Shown piece by piece: positions 4,635 to 7,066 of a stretch of 7,066 nt of DNA (positions are counted from its first letter, which is position 1; every line of letters starts with the position of its first letter). Position numbers and translations under genes: made by a program. The notes beneath the pieces were generated by a model. It was given only the letters and a program-made list of their open reading frames with translations, had not been told where the DNA came from and ran no database searches. This DNA comes from GW2011-AR15 sp964512765 (GTDB lineage: Archaea; Nanobdellota; Nanobdellia; Woesearchaeales; GW2011-AR15): NCBI GenBank assembly GCA_964512765.1, contig CAZEKF010000031.1, positions 1 through 7,066 on the forward strand, read 5' to 3'.

Positions 4635-4675
4635 ATACATATTAAAAATTGAAAAATAAACGGAGAACGCAAAAG

Positions 4676-4945
4676 ATGAAAAAGATACAATTCCAATATC
4701 GCAAAACACCAGAAAACATTACTAATAGAGAAGCTATCGTATTATCTAAACCTACTGATAACTATTTTACAATAGATATGACTGAGTTAGATAGTGTTCA
4801 ACGACAAAAGCTAGAAAAAGGTCTTGAGGAGTATGACAAGAAACTTAATGACTTATTTTCATTACGCACAAAGTGGTTACGTGATAGCGGATTTGGATCT
4901 AACTTTAGAAACTTTAATAAAGACAAAATGTCTTTAGTTATCTAA
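4676..4945 (+). CDS. 89-aa phage protein of unknown function, P2 unit
   Basis: ATG at 4676 has GGAGA (4662-4666) 9 bases upstream. A longer frame back to TTG at 4649 is rejected because it starts almost at the transcription start and lacks an SD. The product is 89 aa: a basic beta-like start (MKKIQFQYRKTPENITNREA), 'IVLSKPTDNYFTIDMTELDS' in the middle, then a charged helix (VQRQKLEKGLEEYDKKLNDLF) and an Arg/Lys-Phe-rich tail. It is soluble, with no signal peptide. The 'KTPENxTxREAIVLSKP' segment looks like a conserved phage protein I have seen as hypothetical, but I cannot name a family. It stands alone between P2 and terminator T2, so it is probably made early and in quantity, as expected of a host-takeover protein. 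Confidence 0.85.
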   Translation: MKKIQFQYRKTPENITNREAIVLSKPTDNYFTIDMTELDSVQRQKLEKGLEEYDKKLNDLFSLRTKWLRDSGFGSNFRNFNKDKMSLVI

Positions 4946-4957
4946 AGAAAGGTTTTG

Positions 4958-4983
4958 GCCCCTTCCTTGATAGGGGCTTTTTT
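4958..4983 (+). terminator. Intrinsic terminator T2
   Basis: GCCCC (4958-4962) pairs with GGGGC (4973-4977), extended inward by one T-A pair, around a roughly 8-base loop. Six T's follow (4978-4983). It lies 12 bases after the stop of the 89-aa gene and closes the P2 unit. Confidence 0.88.
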
Positions 4984-5004
4984 AACTTTAAAGGAAAATA
5001 AGAA

Positions 5005-5181
5005 ATGTCACTAAGCGAAGACTTACTACAACAGCGTGCTCAGCTGTCACATTTATATGAGCAACAAGAAAGTATTAATAATAATATCACTGGACTAAAA
5101 CAGATCATCGCTACTTTAGAGTATGCAATTCAAAAAGAACAGAGTCCAGAGGATACGACATTAGAAACTGAAAATAGTTAG
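5005..5181 (+). CDS. 58-aa coiled-coil protein
   Basis: ATG at 5005 has AAGGA (4991-4995) 9 bases upstream. The 58-aa product is almost entirely one amphipathic helix up to residue 46 (SEDLLQQRAQLSHLYEQQES, then INNNITGLKQIIATLEYAIQ). The L/I/Y residues sit at heptad spacing, and an acidic, Thr/Ser-rich tail follows (SPEDTTLETENS). It is likely a dimeric or trimeric coiled coil. It resembles small phage accessory coiled-coil proteins in form only, and no family is recognised. It lies between T2 and P3 without a promoter of its own that I can see, so it depends on readthrough past T2. Confidence 0.75.
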   Translation: MSLSEDLLQQRAQLSHLYEQQESINNNITGLKQIIATLEYAIQKEQSPEDTTLETENS

Positions 5182-5202
5182 CAGTTAAGGTTAAAATAAT
5201 TC

Positions 5203-5231
5203 TTGACAATTTGCTAAATATTTAGTATAAT
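5203..5231 (+). promoter_or_regulatory. Promoter P3, consensus sigma70
   Basis: Perfect TTGACA (5203-5208) and TATAAT (5226-5231) boxes lie 17 bp apart, with the A/T-rich block AAAATAATTC directly upstream as at P2. After the -10 box the shared ATACAT stretch continues, then the sequence departs from P1 and P2. Transcription should start near 5238, about 61 bases before the ATG at 5299. Confidence 0.92.
5214..5225. promoter_or_regulatory. Palindrome in the P3 spacer, possible operator
   Basis: CTAAATATTTAG is a perfect 12-bp palindrome filling most of the spacer and touching the -10 box. A dimeric repressor bound here would block RNA polymerase. P1 and P2 spacers have no such symmetry, so it would make P3 separately controllable. 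It consists mostly of A/T, so chance is a real alternative. Confidence 0.35.
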
Positions 5232-5298
5232 ATACATTACAAAATCGAGAGATTAAGTAAATAAAAATTTAATTTAATAATATAGGAACGAAAAAGAT

Positions 5299-5658
5299 AT
5301 GGCATGGGATGACGATAAAAAAGCACAAGCAATTTCAATGTATGAAGAAGCTGAACCAACTCCAGAGACCTCAATGGAGATTGTAAAAGAATTAGCAGAG
5401 GAATTAGATGAATCACCTAATGGTGTTCGTATGATTCTTACAAAAGCTGGAGTATACGTTAAGAAAGCTCCTGCAAGTGGAGGTTCTTCAAGCGGAGGTA
5501 CTGGTAACAAACGAGTTTCTAAAGCAGATTGTCAAGCGGAATTAACTGCTGCAATTACTGATGCAGGACAAGAGGCAGATGAAGATATTATCTCTAAGTT
5601 GTCAGGTAAAGCAGCTAAGTATCTTGCTGATGTAGTTAACGCAGCTAACAACGGTTAA
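5299..5658 (+). CDS. Two-domain HTH-like phage protein, P3 unit
   Basis: This 119-aa acidic protein has three parts. An N-terminal helical domain (1-57) contains 'SMEIVKELAEELDESPNGVRMILTKAGVYVKK', which has the shape of a helix-turn-helix (helix, ESP turn, NGVRMILTKAG recognition helix, basic end). A flexible Gly/Ser linker follows (60-69, SGGSSSGGTG). The C-terminal domain (72-116) is helical and opens with basic KRVSK, then ELTAAITDAG..DEDIISKLSGKAAKYLADVV. Similar small proteins are common in marine and T4-like phages as hypotheticals. A DNA-binding or transcription role is my inference from the first domain. It has AGGA (5284-5287) 11 bases before the ATG, and its own promoter and terminator. 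Confidence 0.85.
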   Translation: MAWDDDKKAQAISMYEEAEPTPETSMEIVKELAEELDESPNGVRMILTKAGVYVKKAPASGGSSSGGTGNKRVSKADCQAELTAAITDAGQEADEDIISKLSGKAAKYLADVVNAANNG

Positions 5659-5664
5659 TTACTA

Positions 5665-5694
5665 GGGCTGAGCAATCAGCCCATTTATTATTTT
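5665..5694 (+). terminator. Hairpin terminator T3 with weak U tract
   Basis: GGGCTGA (5665-5671) and TCAGCCC (5676-5682) form a perfect 7-bp stem closed by a GCAA tetraloop (GNRA type, very stable). The following ATTTATTATTTT is T-rich but interrupted, so termination is probably partial. This would leave some readthrough into the 5711 operon, which has no visible promoter of its own. Confidence 0.75.
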
Positions 5695-5710
5695 CTAATA
5701 GGAGGAGCGT

Positions 5711-6352
5711 ATGACAAAGGGTAGAGTTAAAGTTAAAGAAAGTGAAAGACTTGATGATAACAATGTCAAGTATGTTATCGACCTATTAGAAAGTGATAAA
5801 CCTATTACTAAGAAAGAGGCTTGTAGTATTCTTAGAATATCTTACAATACAACTCGTCTTGGTAAAATTATTACTGCCTACAAAGAACGTGCAGCAGCAG
5901 AGGCAAGACTAAGAGCTAAAAACAGAGGTAAAGCCGCTAGTGAAGGCGAAATAGTTAGAGCAATTGAAGAGTACCTTAACGGAGATTCTATTGCAGAAAT
6001 TGCTAAGTATATGTACCGTTCGAGTAGTTTCATAAAAGGAATCATTAGAAGATTTAACGTCCCCGTTCGTTCTTCTTCTACTGATTACTTCTCACCAGAG
6101 TTACTCCCCGATGAAGTCCTTTCGGAGGATTTCAAACAAGGTGAATTAGTGTGGTCTGCTAGGTATAATACTACGGCTTGGATTGAAAAACAACTAGAAG
6201 AAGTTCATCCTACTCATGGCAATTGCTATAGAATTTGGTTGAATGGAAAAGATAGGAAGTTCGCAAATCAACCATGGTATGAGCTAGGCAAACTAGAACA
6301 TTTACAAAACCTTGGAGTAAAGTTACATGGTACAGGAACTTTTCTTGAGTAA
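5711..6352 (+). CDS. Double helix-turn-helix phage DNA-binding protein
   Basis: This 213-aa protein starts basic (TKGRVKVKESERLD). A first HTH-like unit (about 18-57) contains 'ITKKEACSILRISYNTTRLGKII'. An Ala/Arg-rich helix (58-76) leads to a second, clearer HTH (80-120, 'EIVRAIEEYLNGDSIAEIAKYMYRSSSFIKGIIRRF'), where SIAEIAKYM and RSSSFIKGIIRRF are the two key helices, as in sigma-region-4 and Hin-recombinase-type domains. The C-terminal part (145-205, 'GELVWSARYNTTAWI' and 'NCYRIWLN') looks like a beta-barrel domain. It probably binds DNA and may regulate transcription or act in replication, given the PC4-like and ligase genes downstream. The start has AGGAGG at about 5701-5706, a strong SD. 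It is not a resolvase: no catalytic domain is present. Confidence 0.8.
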   Translation: MTKGRVKVKESERLDDNNVKYVIDLLESDKPITKKEACSILRISYNTTRLGKIITAYKERAAAEARLRAKNRGKAASEGEIVRAIEEYLNGDSIAEIAKYMYRSSSFIKGIIRRFNVPVRSSSTDYFSPELLPDEVLSEDFKQGELVWSARYNTTAWIEKQLEEVHPTHGNCYRIWLNGKDRKFANQPWYELGKLEHLQNLGVKLHGTGTFLE

Positions 6353-6617
6353 AATGGAAAGTGCAGGGGATGCTATTATAACATATAGAAGCCCTGTTTC
6401 CAAGAAGCTCAAATATAACGTATGTACGCTAGAAGTTGATTCTTGCGATTATATACAAGAGAAGATGAGAAACAAAAAGATAAAAGTAAAAGATGGATGT
6501 ATGTTAATGTTTTGTTGGGATACTGATTCTTTTAGACAAATAAATATTGAAGCAGTTACTAGAGTTCAACCTCTTGGTTCAATACTAAGAAATAGGAGAT
6601 TATTTAATAATTACTAA
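6327..6617 (+). CDS. Small phage protein of unknown function
   Basis: The frame is open from ATG at 6327, which has GGAG (6314-6317) 9 bases upstream and overlaps the HTH gene by 26 bases. ATG at 6354, just after the HTH stop, would give an 87-aa form but has no good SD. The 'MESAGDAI' start it yields also looks natural. The product (96 or 87 aa) is mainly beta-like: 'AIITYRSPVSKKLKYNVCTLE' (without the first residues), 'KVKDGCMLMFCWDTDSFRQI', then 'VTRVQPLGSILRN'. It has four Cys, not arranged as a zinc site. It reads like a small SH3/KOW-type barrel. It lies between DNA-binding proteins in one operon, so a DNA or RNA-related role is plausible but not shown. Confidence 0.75.
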   Translation: MVQELFLSKMESAGDAIITYRSPVSKKLKYNVCTLEVDSCDYIQEKMRNKKIKVKDGCMLMFCWDTDSFRQINIEAVTRVQPLGSILRNRRLFNNY

Positions 6618-6623
6618 GAACTT

Positions 6624-6920
6624 ATGACAAACGAAGATGACGATATTTACGAAAAGATAATACTAGAACAAGAAAACAAAGAGATACAATGGAGACTCGT
6701 CGTTTCTACCTTTAGAGAGGTCGAGTATATCCATCTTAGAAAATACTATTTAGATTTCGAAGGCGAGTACAAACCTACAAAAGAAGGAGCTTGTATTCCC
6801 TTTGAGCTAACTAGCTTATCTAACTTATTCGAAGCTTTAGTAGAGATACTAAGCCTTGCTGAGAGTAAGGGATCTATAGAAACACACTTTAAAGAACTTT
6901 TAAGAGATTTATATGACTAA
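6624..6920 (+). CDS. PC4-like single-stranded DNA-binding protein
   Basis: Residues 22-75 of this 98-aa protein follow the transcriptional coactivator PC4/p15 fold: 'WRLVVSTFREVEYIHLRKYY' (two beta strands), 'DFEGEYKPTKEGACIPF' (third and fourth strands with the typical GE.KPtkkG turn), then the amphipathic helix 'LSNLFEALVEILSLAE'. Human PC4 has the equivalent 'VDIREYWMDPEGEMKPGRKG' stretch. PC4 proteins form dimers that bind single-stranded DNA and are also found in bacteria (YdbC) and phages. The N-terminus (1-20) is very acidic, as in several regulatory SSBs. The SD is weak, so translation is probably coupled. Its stop overlaps the next ATG by 8 bases. Role: protection of single-stranded DNA or modulation of transcription during replication, inferred from fold and the neighbouring ligase. 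Confidence 0.75.
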   Translation: MTNEDDDIYEKIILEQENKEIQWRLVVSTFREVEYIHLRKYYLDFEGEYKPTKEGACIPFELTSLSNLFEALVEILSLAESKGSIETHFKELLRDLYD

Positions 6921-7066
6921 AGATTTATTAGATAAGGCATCTAAGGCTTACTATGAAGGTAAGCCTTTTTTGTCCGATGAAGAATTTGACAGACTTGCGG
7001 AAGCAGAAGGATATGAGCCCGTTGGTTATAACCCTGACGCTAAACGAAAGCATTTGTTTCCTTTAT
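6913..7066 (+). CDS. ligA: NAD+-dependent DNA ligase, N-terminus (partial)
   Basis: The first 51 codons are present before the window ends. They match domain Ia of LigA, the part that binds the nicotinamide end of NAD+: 'ASKAYYEGKPFLSDEEFDRL' (9-28) corresponds to the YY/YH...P..sDaeYD.L signature. Y13, Y14, D22, F25 and D26 fall at the E. coli positions Y22, H23, D32, Y35 and D36. There is one residue fewer between and Phe in place of Tyr. 'VGYNPDAKRKHLFPL' (37-51) leads towards the kH..PMlSL strand ahead of the KxDG nucleotidyltransferase core, which is outside the window. It seals nicks in phage DNA replication. AAGAG at 6902-6906 is the SD. It overlaps the PC4-like gene, so both are coexpressed. 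Whether it is full length cannot be seen. Confidence 0.8.
   Translation, partial: MTKDLLDKASKAYYEGKPFLSDEEFDRLAEAEGYEPVGYNPDAKRKHLFPL

Noticed and set aside
4649..4675. Upstream TTG extension of the 89-aa gene.
   Set aside because: It would begin about 8 bases after the predicted transcription start with no SD, whereas ATG 4676 has GGAGA at 9 bases.
2103..5406. A 19-base exact repeat (AGAATTAGCAGAGGAATTA at about 2103 and about 5388).
   Set aside because: Both copies encode ELAEEL in frame in unrelated proteins, so the match most likely comes from similar helix codons in an AT-rich genome rather than from a mobile or att site.
4436..5510. Antisense frames at 4436-4696 and 5274-5510.
   Set aside because: The first mirrors the end of the 4340 gene and the P2 region, the second the 5299 gene. 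Neither has a minus-strand start signal.
1..7066. CRISPR arrays, insertion sequences or integrase/attachment sites.
   Set aside because: No regularly spaced repeats, transposase motifs or terminal inverted repeats are visible in the window.

Overview
The window is AT-rich, very gene-dense, and coded entirely on the + strand. Genes overlap by a few bases (ATGA, TAATG and GTGA junctions). Many are tiny, there are no ribosomal or housekeeping genes, and a run of DNA-metabolism genes sits at the right end. This is the accessory and early region of a tailed bacteriophage (Caudoviricetes). Three near-consensus sigma70 promoters (TTGACA, 17 bp, TATAAT) and good Shine-Dalgarno (SD) sites point to a bacterial host whose own RNA polymerase reads these genes. 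A marine gammaproteobacterium, possibly a sulfur oxidizer, is a guess. It rests only on AT richness and on one secreted protein that resembles sulfur globule proteins.

Left block (1-2707): the tail of an upstream ORF, a conserved-looking acidic phage protein, a small HExxH metallopeptidase-like protein, a GT-A type glycosyltransferase with a DxD motif, and two consecutive proteins that begin with a GNG(T/P)S nucleotide-binding loop. The last three look like a glycan or nucleotide-sugar module. All are translationally coupled.

Middle block (2708-5658): three promoter-gene-terminator units alternate with packed small genes. Promoter P1 drives a 91-aa secreted Asn/Asp/aromatic-rich protein through a roughly 150-nt structured leader. 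P2 drives an 89-aa protein and P3 a 119-aa two-domain protein. Each of these genes is followed by a hairpin terminator. Between unit 1 and unit 2 lie eight overlapping genes of 31-106 codons, several encoding membrane or exported products. One pair (3447 and 3764) is joined by an in-frame A AAA AAG heptamer placed exactly where a -1 frameshift would fuse them. A 58-aa coiled-coil protein sits between units 2 and 3.

Right block (5711-7066): a helix-turn-helix DNA-binding protein, a small unknown, a PC4-like single-stranded DNA-binding protein, and the start of an NAD+-dependent DNA ligase that runs off the window. This is an overlapping replication/transcription operon.

The observations most worth following are: the modular, partly duplicated promoter set; the P1 leader with competing SD/anti-SD pairings; the two candidate -1 frameshift fusions; the secreted sulfur-globule-like protein; and the PC4-ligase pairing.
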